Under the pieces are notes generated by a model that ran no database searches, was not told the DNA's origin, and saw only the letters and a program-made list of their open reading frames with translations. Both the position numbers and the translations under genes were made by a program. From contig NZ_CP043499.1 in NCBI RefSeq assembly GCF_009498215.1, forward strand, positions 186,001 to 250,000: a stretch of 64,000 nucleotides of DNA. Direction: 5' to 3'. This document shows, in pieces, positions 7,940-16,557 of the stretch; within the stretch, counting starts at the first letter, position 1, and each line of letters starts with the position of its first letter. Source of the stretch: Rhizobium grahamii. Lineage in GTDB: Bacteria > Pseudomonadota > Alphaproteobacteria > Rhizobiales > Rhizobiaceae.

Positions 7940-8580
7940 TCAGCGGGCAGCCCAGTTGGCGCCGCGGCGGAAGATCGTTTTCATCTGCGGGACCGAAAAT
8001 TCCTTCGCCTGGTGCCCGAGCGAGGAGTAGAAAACCCGACCCTTGCCATACTTGCGCTTCCAGGCAACCGGCATGACGACGCCGTCGATCCAATAGGCGT
8101 GATCACCGGTAAAGGTGGTCGTGGCAAGCACCTCATTCGAGGGTCGACATGCATGTAGTATTGCTCGGACGTATAAGGAAAGTCGGCGATGCCTTCCATG
8201 ATCGGATCGTCCGGGCGGGTGATGTTCACGGTGTAGTCTATGATGTTTCCGGGATGGGCAACCCATTGGCCGCCGACGATAAACTGATACTCGACGCATT
8301 CGCGGAAGCTGTCTCCAGCTCCGCCATGATACCCAGCAAGCCCGACGCCGCCTTCCACCGCCTCGGCGAGATTCTTGATCTCTTCCTTCTCGATCTTGGA
8401 CATGGTGACGATCGGCACGACCAGCGAGAGGTCATGCACGGAGGGGTCGGCAAATGCCTCGGTCGTGTGCTCGACATAGACCTTGAAGCCGTCTTCCTCC
8501 AATATGTCCTTGATGATGACGGCGCATTCCTGCGGCTCGTGCCCGCTCCATCCGCCCCAGACGATCAGTGCTTCACGCAT
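7940..8580 (-). pseudogene. ThuA-like (trehalose-utilisation) domain protein, one-base frameshift
   Basis: The first 145 or so residues (start MREALIVWGGWSGHEP, ATG at 8580 with AGGAGG upstream) match ThuA-like proteins of the class I glutamine-amidotransferase-like fold: VVPIVTMSKIEKEEI, GYHGGAGDSFR, EQYYMHVDP. The frame is then lost at 8138-8144 and resumes in another frame as SNEVLATTTF, the DHAYWIDGVV and VFYSSLGHQAKEF blocks, ending GANWAAR at 7940. Adding one G to the GGG run at 8141-8143 restores a protein of about 213 residues. ThuA acts with a ThuB-type dehydrogenase (the next gene upstream) in disaccharide catabolism. This is either a true pseudogene or a base-calling error. Confidence 0.8.
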
Positions 8581-8598
8581 ATTTCTTCCTCCTGATAA

Positions 8599-9699
8599 TT
8601 ATCGGCCCAATCGTCCGTCGACGAGCGATTCCGCCAGCGGCGCCGGGCGTTCGGTGTGGGTGCCAATCGAGACGGTGCGACCGGTCTCCGATGCAGTTTG
8701 AAAAGCTTCCATGACTTCGAGGACGTGGAGGGCAAGATTGCCGTTGGCGCGGTGCGGCCGGTTCGAGCGGATCGCATGGGCAAGGTCGGCAACACCGATC
8801 GAGCGGTAGTTGCCGTCAGCGTAAGGCGCCGTGAGAGGCTGCTGCTCGAAGCTGCCGCCCTTTTTGGCAAGCTCGACATCGCCGCCGAAGTGGTTCGGGT
8901 CGGGAACGATCAGCGTTCCTTCCGTGCCGTAAACTTCCAACGGAACATGCTTGTGCGCAGCGACATCGAAGCTCATGCCGATCTGCACGACAGCGCCATT
9001 GGCAAACGCCATCATTCCAGCCACGTGGGTCGGGACGTGAACCGGGATCCGCTCGCCGTTTCGCGGCTCGCTGGTGATGACGCGCTCCTTGCGCGGCGTG
9101 ATGGCGAAGCCTGCGACCTGAGCAACCGGGCCGAAGAGATTGACCAGATCCGTGATGTAGTAAGGGCCCATGTCGAGCATCGGCCCACCGCCAACCTCAT
9201 AGTAGAAGGCTGGATTTGGATGCCAGCGCTCGTGACCGGGGCACATGAAGGTTGCTGTTCCGCCGACTGGCTGACCGATGACACCCTGATCGATCAGGCT
9301 GCGAGCCGTCTGGTGCCCGCCGCCGAGGAAGGTGTCAGGAGCCGCGCCGATCCGAAGGCCCTTCGCCTTGGCAGCGTCGGCAAGCGTCTTGCCCTCGGCG
9401 AAGTTGATGCCAAGGGGCTTTTCCGAATAGGTGTGCTTGCCGGCGGCCAGTGCTTGCAGGCCAACGGCCACATGCGCCTTCGGCACCGTCAGATTGACGA
9501 TGATCTCGATCGCCGGGTCGGCCAGCAACTGATCGATGCTTCTCGCCGGGACGTTGAATTCGGCTGCCTTGGCTTTGGCAAGCGCCTGGTTGAGGTCGGC
9601 AACGCCGCGAATGTCGAGAATGGGAAAAGAGGCCATTGCCTTGAGATAGGCACCAGAGATGTTGCCGCACCCAATGATGCCTATGCCGACTTTTTCCAT
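8599..9699 (-). CDS. Gfo/Idh/MocA oxidoreductase, ThuB-like
   Basis: A 366-residue NAD(P)-dependent sugar dehydrogenase. The N-terminal Rossmann fold begins VGIGIIGCGNISGAYL, and the family's EKP motif is seen in TYSEKPLGINF (near residue 95). The C-terminal alpha/beta domain has GGGPMLDMGPYYI with the catalytic Asp/His region. GGAGG precedes the ATG. It is 37 bases downstream of the ROK regulator gene and 18 bases upstream of the ThuA-like gene; together they resemble the thuA-thuB pair that oxidises disaccharides to 3-keto sugars. The actual sugar is not determined. Confidence 0.85.
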   Translation of the reverse strand: MEKVGIGIIGCGNISGAYLKAMASFPILDIRGVADLNQALAKAKAAEFNVPARSIDQLLADPAIEIIVNLTVPKAHVAVGLQALAAGKHTYSEKPLGINFAEGKTLADAAKAKGLRIGAAPDTFLGGGHQTARSLIDQGVIGQPVGGTATFMCPGHERWHPNPAFYYEVGGGPMLDMGPYYITDLVNLFGPVAQVAGFAITPRKERVITSEPRNGERIPVHVPTHVAGMMAFANGAVVQIGMSFDVAAHKHVPLEVYGTEGTLIVPDPNHFGGDVELAKKGGSFEQQPLTAPYADGNYRSIGVADLAHAIRSNRPHRANGNLALHVLEVMEAFQTASETGRTVSIGTHTERPAPLAESLVDGRLGR

Positions 9700-9737
9700 G
9701 TTTTCCTCCCGATGGATATGATGTGTTGTTGGAAGCG

Positions 9738-10937
9738 TCAGAGAGCCGGCCCGGTCGTGTTCCAGGGTGACTCGTAGAGTTCGTAGAGCGCAACCGCCGC
9801 GGCGCCCTGCGCCCAGAAGTCATCGCTTGAATCGTCGAAGACGAGTTCTGCAACGCCCTTCAGCGAAGGCGGTGTGGCGAGTGCGTAGGCGTTTCGCAGG
9901 CTTTCCAGAAAGGGTTCGCCAAGGGCGAGACTCGAGCCGACCAGAATGACGCGCGGCGGCGCGAAGATCGTCACGATATTGGCGACCGCCACGCCGACGG
10001 CTTCACCCGCCCGGATTGCCGCCGTAATGAGCGTGTTATCCTCGGCCTTGATCAGCGTCTGCGCATGCGCCATGCCTCGTCCGAGCCGGATTGCTTCCGC
10101 AAAACGGCCACCTGCAGGCTGGTCTCCGAGGATCTCGTTTTCACCGGCCTGGCTCGATAGCCGAACCACCCCCTGAGGCCCCATCCCGAGAACAAGGTCG
10201 CCGAGATTGTGGCTGAGGCCGCCGGCGCCGCGGAACAGCTGGTTGCCATGTAGGACGCCGAGCCCGAGGGTCTGCTCAAGCGAAATCACCACCATGTCTT
10301 CGAGGTCGCGCGCCTTGCCGAACCAGTGATGGGCAAGCGTGATCGCATGCGCGTCGCTTTCGACGATGGTGGGGGTGTTGAGGCGCGCAGTCATCTCGCT
10401 TGCGAAATCCACGTTCGTATCGCGGAAGATCGGGCTGCTGCGAATGTGCCCCGTTCGGTGTTCAATAACGCCGGGCAAGCCGAGACACACGGTCTCGACG
10501 TCTTCGAGAGATAGCCCCGCATCGACCACGCAGCGGCGAACGCCATCTTCCACGAGGTCGGCAATCACGCCGATAGGCTGGCGGTCGATCCGTATCGGCA
10601 GCGTCAGTTGCGACAGGACATCGCCACGAAAATTGGTCACCACGAACACCAGCCTGTTCGCGGTGATCTTGGCGCCGACAACGCGAGCTGCGTCCGGGTT
10701 CAATTCCAGCATGACACGCGGCCGGCCACGTGCCGCCTCGTTGCGGATATCGCCTTCATGACGGGTCAGGATGAGGCCGTCATCGAGCAACGACGCCGTG
10801 ATCGCCGAAACCGTCGTTGTCGATAGCTGCGTGCGCTCGCTGATCTCGACGCGGGAGATCGGCCCATGCCGGCGGACCGTATCCAGCACGTTCAAGCGAT
10901 TGATCGCGCGCATCAATTCCGGATCTGCGGTCTTCAT
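9738..10937 (-). CDS. ROK-family transcriptional repressor
   Basis: A 399-residue regulator with an N-terminal MarR-like winged helix (RLNVLDTVRRHGPISRVEIS, then QLSTTTVSAITASLLDDGLI) and a ROK sugar-kinase-fold domain. The ATP-binding DxGGT motif is degraded (VGAKITANRL), and the Cys-rich zinc motif of many ROK proteins is absent where expected after GAGGLSHNLGDLVLG, so it is not a kinase and may sense sugar without the zinc-linked loop. It is divergent from the ABC binding-protein gene, and the intervening region contains two copies of a 25-bp element that are good operator candidates. Confidence 0.87.
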   Translation of the reverse strand: MKTADPELMRAINRLNVLDTVRRHGPISRVEISERTQLSTTTVSAITASLLDDGLILTRHEGDIRNEAARGRPRVMLELNPDAARVVGAKITANRLVFVVTNFRGDVLSQLTLPIRIDRQPIGVIADLVEDGVRRCVVDAGLSLEDVETVCLGLPGVIEHRTGHIRSSPIFRDTNVDFASEMTARLNTPTIVESDAHAITLAHHWFGKARDLEDMVVISLEQTLGLGVLHGNQLFRGAGGLSHNLGDLVLGMGPQGVVRLSSQAGENEILGDQPAGGRFAEAIRLGRGMAHAQTLIKAEDNTLITAAIRAGEAVGVAVANIVTIFAPPRVILVGSSLALGEPFLESLRNAYALATPPSLKGVAELVFDDSSDDFWAQGAAAVALYELYESPWNTTGPAL

Positions 10938-10995
10938 GAAATCTAGCGTGGCTCTTCTGTGGCGCCTGTCGCAACGTTTATCGTGACAGGCGGTT

Positions 10996-11020
10996 ATTTT
11001 AATCGGTATGCGAATTAAAT
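10996..11020 (-). promoter_or_regulatory. ROK operator candidate, copy 1
   Basis: Read on the minus strand this 25-base site agrees with the plus-strand site at 11102-11126 at 20 of 25 positions; the best-conserved part is ATTTAATNCGCATA, followed by a variable five-base stretch and TAAAAT. It has AT-rich ends with inverted symmetry (TTTAAT / ATTAAA, 10998-11019). It lies 59 bases before the ROK start, which fits autoregulation. Confidence 0.6.
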
Positions 11021-11075
11021 AGCGTGAGTGCTCAGCCCTCTGTCAAGGCAAATTTGGCAAATTAACGGTGGGGAG

Positions 11076-11126
11076 TTGACATTCCGGCAAACCTCCCGAT
11101 GATTTAATCCGCATAAGGGATAAAAT
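11076..11126 (+). promoter_or_regulatory. Promoter and overlapping ROK operator copy 2 for the ABC operon
   Basis: A consensus -35 hexamer TTGACA is at 11076-11081. With 17-18 bases of spacing the -10 would fall at about 11099-11105 (TGATTT-like), which runs into operator copy 2 at 11102-11126 (ATTTAATCCGCATA then TAAAAT). A repressor on this site would block polymerase. The binding-protein ATG lies 37 bases further on. Confidence 0.55.
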
Positions 11127-11162
11127 TGTAGAGGACGATTTTCCCCTTCAGGAGGAGAACCC

Positions 11163-12473
11163 ATGTTTGACAATCTGAGGGCGAAAGCCCTGCTTCGCAG
11201 CCGTTTCATTGCCCGCTCCGCTGCCACCGGACTGGCGCTTCTGATTGCCGCCGGCAGTGCCGCGGCTGATACCACCATCAAGTGGATGCATCTCGAAATC
11301 GATCCCAACTACCTCGCCGTCTGGCAGAAGATCGTCGGCAAATACGAAGCCGAGCATCCCGGCGTAAAGGTCGAGATGCAGTTCTTGGAAAACGAAGCTT
11401 TCAAGGCAAAGCTCCCGACATTGCTGCAGTCCAGCGACGCGCCGGACCTGTTTTACAGCTGGGGCGGCGGCGTGCTGAAGCAGCAGCTGGCAACCGGTGC
11501 CTTGCTGGACCTAAGCGAAGCCATGAACGCCAAGGACGGCGCCTGGGTGAAGAGCTACAACCCCGCCTCGGTCAAGGGCCTGAGCTATGACGGAAAGATC
11601 GGCGCCGTACCTTACAGCGTCGGCACGGTATCCTTCTTCTACAACAAGGCGCTGTTCGCCAAGGCTGGCGTTGACGCAACAACGATCAAGACCTGGGATG
11701 ACTTCCTGGCGGCCGTAAAGAAGATCAAGGATGCTGGAATCGTGCCGATCGCGGGCGGTGGTGGCGAGAAATGGCCAATCCATTTCTACTGGAGCTATCT
11801 GGTGATGCGCGACGGCGGCCAGAAGGTTTTCGACGCGGCCAAGAACGGCCAGGGCGAAGGCTTCAAGGACCCGTCAATCATCAAGGCCGGCGAACAGCTG
11901 GCCGAACTTGGCAAGCTCGAGCCGTTCCAGCCGGGCTATCTCGGCGCTACCTGGCCGCAGACGCTGGGCGTCTTCGGGGACGGCAAGGCTGCAATGATCC
12001 TCGGCTTCCAGAACACCGAAGCGAACCAGCGTACCAACGCGGGCGACAAGAAGGGCCTGTCCGGCGACAACATCGGCCGCTTCGCCTTTCCGGCAGTTGC
12101 GGGTGGCGCAGGCGCGGTTACCGACACGCTCGGCGGCCTGAATGGCTGGGCCGTCACCAAGAAGGCGCCGCCTGAGACGCTCGACTTCCTCGCGTATCTG
12201 ACCAATGCCGAAAACGAGCGAGCCATGGCCAAGGCCGGCATGATCATTCCGGTCGCGGTCGGCGCGGAGGATGGCGTCACCAATCCGCTCCTGCATGAAT
12301 CCGCGGAGCAGTTGGCACATTCGACCTGGCACCAGAACTTCTTCGACCAGGACCTCGGCCCCTCGGTCGGTCGCGTCGTCAACGACGTGTCGGTTGCGAT
12401 CGTCTCCGGACAGATGAGCTCGGAGGATGGCGCCCAGCAGATCCAGGACGCTTTCGAGCAGGATCAGTTCTGA
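11163..12473 (+). CDS. CUT1 ABC transporter, periplasmic sugar-binding protein
   Basis: A 436-residue family 1 extracellular solute-binding protein. A signal peptide covers about residues 1-36 (ATGLALLIAAGSAAAD). The mature protein shows the MalE-like fold: IKWMHLEIDPNYLAVWQ, PDLFYSWGGG, a hinge around GKIGAVPYSVGTVSFFYNK and the KTWDDFLAAVKKIK block. AGGAGGAG precedes the ATG. It delivers a sugar or oligosaccharide to the two permeases encoded next. Regulation by the divergent ROK protein is likely. The ThuA/ThuB-like neighbours hint at a disaccharide. Confidence 0.9.
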   Translation: MFDNLRAKALLRSRFIARSAATGLALLIAAGSAAADTTIKWMHLEIDPNYLAVWQKIVGKYEAEHPGVKVEMQFLENEAFKAKLPTLLQSSDAPDLFYSWGGGVLKQQLATGALLDLSEAMNAKDGAWVKSYNPASVKGLSYDGKIGAVPYSVGTVSFFYNKALFAKAGVDATTIKTWDDFLAAVKKIKDAGIVPIAGGGGEKWPIHFYWSYLVMRDGGQKVFDAAKNGQGEGFKDPSIIKAGEQLAELGKLEPFQPGYLGATWPQTLGVFGDGKAAMILGFQNTEANQRTNAGDKKGLSGDNIGRFAFPAVAGGAGAVTDTLGGLNGWAVTKKAPPETLDFLAYLTNAENERAMAKAGMIIPVAVGAEDGVTNPLLHESAEQLAHSTWHQNFFDQDLGPSVGRVVNDVSVAIVSGQMSSEDGAQQIQDAFEQDQF

Positions 12474-12484
12474 TCATGACCATC

Positions 12485-12511
12485 GCGGCGCGGGACCAGT
12501 TCTCGCGCCGC
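12485..12511 (+). terminator. Hairpin after the binding-protein gene
   Basis: GCGGCGCG (12485-12492) pairs with CGCGCCGC (12504-12511), 11 bases after the stop and just ahead of the permease gene. This placement usually causes partial termination or protects the 3' end, giving more binding protein than permease. A weak T-rich stretch follows. Confidence 0.55.
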
Positions 12512-12539
12512 TATTTTCTATTCGGAAGTGAGGTCACCC

Positions 12540-13481
12540 ATGGCCAATGTCAGCGCCGCCACAGCCGTTCGGCCCCTGCGCGTTCCCGCGACCGCGTCTG
12601 CCCGGCGCAAGCATCCGGCCGTGTCCGGCCGTTTGCCGGTGTTGCTCTTGTTCCTGCCGCCGGCTCTGCTGCTGTTTTCTGTCTTCGTCATCCTGCCGAT
12701 GGGCGAAGCGGCCTGGTACAGTCTTTACAAATGGGACGGCTACGGCCTGCCGACGCAATATGTCGGCATGCGCAACTTCGAACTGCTGTTCAAGAACGGC
12801 GCCTTCCTGACGGCGCTGAAGAACAATGCGATGATCATGATCATCTCGATCATCATCCAGATTCCGCTGGCGATCTGGCTGGCGATGATGCTGGCGCATC
12901 GTATCGCCGGTGTCGTGCTGTTCCGGCTGATCTTCTTCCTGCCCTACGTGCTGGCGGATGTCGCAGCCGGCCTGATCTGGCGCTTCGTCTACGACGGCGA
13001 CTACGGCCTGTTTGCATCGATCGCACATCTTCTCGGCGTCGAAACCCCTTATGTGCTGGCCGACAAGGACCTGGCGATGTACGCGGTGCTCGGCGTGATC
13101 GTCTGGAAATACTTCGGTTTCCACATGATGCTTTTCATCGCCGGGCTCCAGTCGCTGGACAAGAGCGTGCTGGAGGCGGCCGAGATCGACGGCGCCAGCG
13201 GCTGGCAGCGTTTCCGTTACATCACCCTGCCGCTGCTCGGCTCGACGGTCCGCCTCTCGGTGTTCTTCGCGGTCGTCGGTTCGCTGCAACTGTTCGATCT
13301 CATCATGCCGCTGACCGGTGGCGGGCCGTTCAATGCGACCCAGACGATGGTGACGTTCCTGTTCAACTTCGGTGTCGCCCGCATGCAGGTTGGCCTCGGA
13401 AGCGCCGTCGGCGTCGTCCTGTTCCTGATCTGCGTCACCCTTGCCTTCGGTTACAAACGGATATTCATGCGCCATGACTGA
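12540..13481 (+). CDS. CUT1 ABC transporter permease, MalF type
   Basis: A 313-residue inner-membrane permease with six predicted membrane segments, starting at LPVLLLFLPPALLLFSVFVI. The cytoplasmic EAA loop is present (EAAEIDGASGWQRFRYITLPLL), which docks on the ATPase. An in-frame GTG at 12528 exists, but the ATG at 12540 has a GAGGT site and is preferred. Its stop overlaps the next permease start by eight bases. Confidence 0.9.
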   Translation: MANVSAATAVRPLRVPATASARRKHPAVSGRLPVLLLFLPPALLLFSVFVILPMGEAAWYSLYKWDGYGLPTQYVGMRNFELLFKNGAFLTALKNNAMIMIISIIIQIPLAIWLAMMLAHRIAGVVLFRLIFFLPYVLADVAAGLIWRFVYDGDYGLFASIAHLLGVETPYVLADKDLAMYAVLGVIVWKYFGFHMMLFIAGLQSLDKSVLEAAEIDGASGWQRFRYITLPLLGSTVRLSVFFAVVGSLQLFDLIMPLTGGGPFNATQTMVTFLFNFGVARMQVGLGSAVGVVLFLICVTLAFGYKRIFMRHD

Positions 13482-14322
13482 CGTCGTCACATCCGAGCGG
13501 CTCAGCGCCGGCACCAAAACCTACCTCTACACCTCGCTGGTCATCATCTCCGCGATCGTGCTGATCCCGCTGGTGACCACGGCGCTCGGCGGCTTCAAGG
13601 ATCTGGGCGATCTGCGCACCAATCCCTTCGGCCTGCCGGTCGAATGGCATGCAGAGAACTACACCGATATCCTGTTCGGCGATCGCTACTGGCGGCAGAT
13701 GGTCAACTCGCTGATCATCGCCGCGCTGACAGTGTTTCTCACGGTCTCCGTCTCAGCCATGGCGGCCTTCAGCTTCGCGCATGTGCGCTTCTTCGGCGCG
13801 GATTTCCTTCTGAACTACTTCCTCATCGGGCTCATGTTTCCGGCCGCGACCGCCATCCTGCCACTGTTCATTCGCATCCGTGATCTCGGACTGCTGAACA
13901 CTTATTGGGGCGTGGTGCTGCCGCAGGTCGCCTTCGGGCTCGGGATGAGCATTCTTCTCTTCAGGAATTATTTTCGCAACCTTCCGGAAGAATTGTTCCA
14001 GGCGGCTGTCGTCGATGGCTGCGGCTACATTCGCTTCTTCTGGCATATCTGCCTGCCGCTTTCGCGCCCAATCATCGCGACCGTCAGCATCATTTCCTTC
14101 GTCGGCAGCTGGAACAGCTACATCCTGCCGCTGATCATGCTGAATTCGGAGAAGATGTATCCCTGGCCGCTCGGCATCATGGTCTATCGTGGCGAGTTCG
14201 GAACCGCCTGGCAGCTGGTACTTGCGTTCATCACGCTGACCATCATGCCGACCATCATCGTCTTCTTCCTGGCGCAGAAGCACATCATCGCCGGCTTGAC
14301 CGCAGGCGCGGTCAAGTCCTGA
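13474..14322 (+). CDS. CUT1 ABC transporter permease, MalG type
   Basis: A 282-residue inner-membrane permease with six predicted segments and the EAA-type loop QAAVVDGCGYIRFFWHICLPLS, ending in the conserved AGLTAGAVKS. The ATG at 13474 overlaps the end of the upstream permease, so translation is coupled. No ATPase gene follows: the next gene is on the other strand 20 bases later. The importer must borrow an ATPase from elsewhere, perhaps one of the UgpC/MsmK-like proteins at 33.4 or 50.0 kb. Confidence 0.9.
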   Translation: MTDVVTSERLSAGTKTYLYTSLVIISAIVLIPLVTTALGGFKDLGDLRTNPFGLPVEWHAENYTDILFGDRYWRQMVNSLIIAALTVFLTVSVSAMAAFSFAHVRFFGADFLLNYFLIGLMFPAATAILPLFIRIRDLGLLNTYWGVVLPQVAFGLGMSILLFRNYFRNLPEELFQAAVVDGCGYIRFFWHICLPLSRPIIATVSIISFVGSWNSYILPLIMLNSEKMYPWPLGIMVYRGEFGTAWQLVLAFITLTIMPTIIVFFLAQKHIIAGLTAGAVKS

Positions 14323-14342
14323 CACGATGACGGAGACGGCGG

Positions 14343-15107
14343 CTAGCCGAAGACGAGGCCACCGTCGACGATGAGATTTTGTCCGGTGACTGCACGTGCC
14401 CACGGGCTTGCGAAGAAGAGAACCGCGTCCGCAGCTTCCTCCGGCGTCGTCACCCGGCGAAGCGGCGTGCTGGCCGCGATCAGGTCAAACACCGCATCGG
14501 GTGTCGCGCTGCTTGCCTGCGTGGTCCGCAGCAGACCGCCCGAGACCATGTTGACGGTGATGCCGAGCGGTCCAAGTTCGGCTGCAGCTGTGCGTGTCAG
14601 TGACAGAAGCGCACCCTTGGCAGCCGTATAGTCGTGATAGGGGACAACCGGGTTCTGGAAGAGGTTGGTGCCGATCGTGATGATGCGCCCGAAACGGGCC
14701 GCGGCCATCGCCGGGCGGGCGGACTGGATCAGGTTCAATGCTCCCTTCACGGCCGTGTCGAGCTGCGCCGTCATCGCCTCCCAGGAAAGCTGATCGAGCT
14801 TCGGGCGCTGATCGCCATTGAAGCTGAAATCGGTGAGGGCGTTGTGCACAAGTGTGGTCGGTGCGCCCAGGGTGTTCGTGACGTCAGACACCATGCGTCT
14901 GACGGCTTCGGAATCGCGAATATCGGCATGAAACGCCTTGGCCCTGTCACCGAGGCTTTCAGCCAGCGTTTCTGCTTCGCCGCGGCTATTGCGATAGTTG
15001 ATCGCAACCTTCGCCCCTTCCCGGGCAAAGGCCGTGGCGATGGCCGCACCGAGACCGCGGGCGCCACCGGTGACGATGACCGTCTGTTCGCTGAGCGCTA
15101 GTGTCAT
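14343..15107 (-). CDS. Short-chain dehydrogenase/reductase in the thiamine operon
   Basis: A 254-residue classical SDR: cofactor motif TGGARGLGAA near residue 14-23, the NNAG-equivalent VHNALTDF, and the catalytic YTAAK. The usual catalytic Ser is not obvious (IITIGTNLFQNP), as in some atypical SDRs. The ATG at 15107 overlaps the thiD stop by four bases (ATGA), so it is the fourth cistron after thiM-thiE-thiD and should respond to the TPP riboswitch. Its substrate is unknown; a role in salvaging modified thiamine precursors is an inference from position only. Confidence 0.85.
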   Translation of the reverse strand: MTLALSEQTVIVTGGARGLGAAIATAFAREGAKVAINYRNSRGEAETLAESLGDRAKAFHADIRDSEAVRRMVSDVTNTLGAPTTLVHNALTDFSFNGDQRPKLDQLSWEAMTAQLDTAVKGALNLIQSARPAMAAARFGRIITIGTNLFQNPVVPYHDYTAAKGALLSLTRTAAAELGPLGITVNMVSGGLLRTTQASSATPDAVFDLIAASTPLRRVTTPEEAADAVLFFASPWARAVTGQNLIVDGGLVFG

Positions 15108-15925
15108 TTCGAGTGTCCTTCTGTGAGCTTCCAAAGTTCATGAAAATGCTGGACGGGCCCATGTCCCGTTCCGACGTCGAGCGTATCGGCCTCAGCGACG
15201 GCTGCGGCCAGATAGGCCTTGGCTGTGCCGATCGCTTCGGGCAGGGCCTTGCCCTTCGCGAGTTCCGCGGCCAGCGCACTCGAGAGCGTGCAGCCGGTGC
15301 CATGGGTGTTCGCCGTTGGTACGCGGGCGGCTTCAAACCAGCGAAGCCCATCGGCGGTCGCCAGGACATCCGGACTGTCGGGGCCGGCAAGGTGGCCGCC
15401 CTTGACGAGCACGGCTTGAGGTCCGAGCGCGCGCAGCCTTTGTGCGTGGTCGGCCATCTCCGCGCGATTTTCCGCCGGGCGCAGATGAAGCAGTGCCGCA
15501 GCCTCTGGGAGGTTGGGTGTCAGCAGCGTGGCGAGCGGCAGCAGCCGGCGCGTCAGAACATCGACAGCCTCGGGATCGAGAAGATTGGCGCCGCCCTTTG
15601 CGACCATTACCGGGTCGAGCACGATTGGGATGTCGCGATGGGATTGCAGCACCTCGGCGACGGCATCGGCAATTTCGGCATTGGCGATCATGCCGATCTT
15701 GACGGCATTCACCCTCACATCTGCGAAAACCGCCCGGATCTGGTCGGCGACAAAGGCCGCCGGCACGAGATGCACACCGGAAACGCCCTGCGTGTTTTGC
15801 GCGGTGAGCGCCGTGAGTGCCGCCATGCCATAGACGCCGCGGGCCGCGAAAGCCTTGAGATCGGCTTGTATGCCTGCGCCCCCGGAAGGGTCGGAGCCGG
15901 CGATGGATAAGACGTTGCGGATCAT
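15104..15925 (-). CDS. thiD: Hydroxymethylpyrimidine/phosphomethylpyrimidine kinase
   Basis: A 273-residue ribokinase-fold kinase that phosphorylates HMP and HMP-phosphate in thiamine synthesis and salvage. Marks: NVLSIAGSDPSGGAGIQADLK at the start (read as two overlapping motifs), ALTAQNTQGV, DPVMVAKGG, and the C-terminal catalytic NTHGTGCTLSSA. The true start is the ATG at 15925, which overlaps the thiE stop (ATGA); the longer reading to 15991 would run into thiE. It forms the third gene of the riboswitch-led operon. Confidence 0.95.
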   Translation of the reverse strand: MIRNVLSIAGSDPSGGAGIQADLKAFAARGVYGMAALTALTAQNTQGVSGVHLVPAAFVADQIRAVFADVRVNAVKIGMIANAEIADAVAEVLQSHRDIPIVLDPVMVAKGGANLLDPEAVDVLTRRLLPLATLLTPNLPEAAALLHLRPAENRAEMADHAQRLRALGPQAVLVKGGHLAGPDSPDVLATADGLRWFEAARVPTANTHGTGCTLSSALAAELAKGKALPEAIGTAKAYLAAAVAEADTLDVGTGHGPVQHFHELWKLTEGHSK

Positions 15926-16557
15926 CTCCGTGCCTTTCGAATAATATCGGCAATATCGCGGGCGGCGGCTTCCGGATCGCTCGTGCCGCAAATCGCGGAG
16001 ACAACGGCCAGCCCGCCGGCACCGGCAGCGAAGACATCGCGGACATGCGTGGCCTTGAGGCCGCCGATCGCGACTGAAGGGACCGGGCAGACATCGACGA
16101 GCCGCGCGAGGCCGTCAAAGCCGATCGGTTGCTTGTGATCGGGTTTGGTGGCGGTCGCAAACACCGGTCCGATCCCGGCGTAATCGACGATGTCAGGATT
16201 CACAGCCGCTGCCAGCGCTTCGGTCTCGACCGAAAGGCCAAGGATCATATCGGGGCCGATGCGCTCGCGCGCAGCCAGCGCACCGAGATCGTCCTGGCCG
16301 ATGTGGAGGCCATCGGCGCCGATGGCGATCGCCGCGTCGACGTCGTCGTTGACGATGAGTGCTGCGCCCGTGCCTGACAGCACGGCTTTCAATGCCAGGC
16401 CGGTCTCGATCATCCGCGCCGTGTCGGCATGCTTGTCGCGCAGCTGCACGATCGTCGCACCGCCTGCAACCGCCGCACGGGCCGTCTCGACCATGCCGAT
16501 ACCGGCACAGAGATCGGGATCAAGGACAAGGTACAGCGAGAGGTCGAACTGTTTCAT
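15922..16557 (-). CDS. thiE: Thiamine-phosphate synthase
   Basis: A 211-residue TIM-barrel enzyme that joins HMP-diphosphate and thiazole phosphate to thiamine phosphate. Family motifs: LVLDPDLCAG, TIVQLRDKHADT, LIVNDDVDAAIAIGADGLHIGQ (in overlapping parts) and YAGIGPVFATATKPD, followed by VAIGGLKATHV. The ATG at 16557 overlaps the thiM stop by four bases. Gene order M-E-D is the standard salvage arrangement. Confidence 0.95.
   Translation of the reverse strand: MKQFDLSLYLVLDPDLCAGIGMVETARAAVAGGATIVQLRDKHADTARMIETGLALKAVLSGTGAALIVNDDVDAAIAIGADGLHIGQDDLGALAARERIGPDMILGLSVETEALAAAVNPDIVDYAGIGPVFATATKPDHKQPIGFDGLARLVDVCPVPSVAIGGLKATHVRDVFAAGAGGLAVVSAICGTSDPEAAARDIADIIRKARR

Noticed and set aside
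12534..13517. Minus-strand 327-codon open frame rich in Gln, His, Asp and Arg
   Set aside because: Antisense shadow of the two ABC permease genes; composition is that of a reversed membrane-protein frame.
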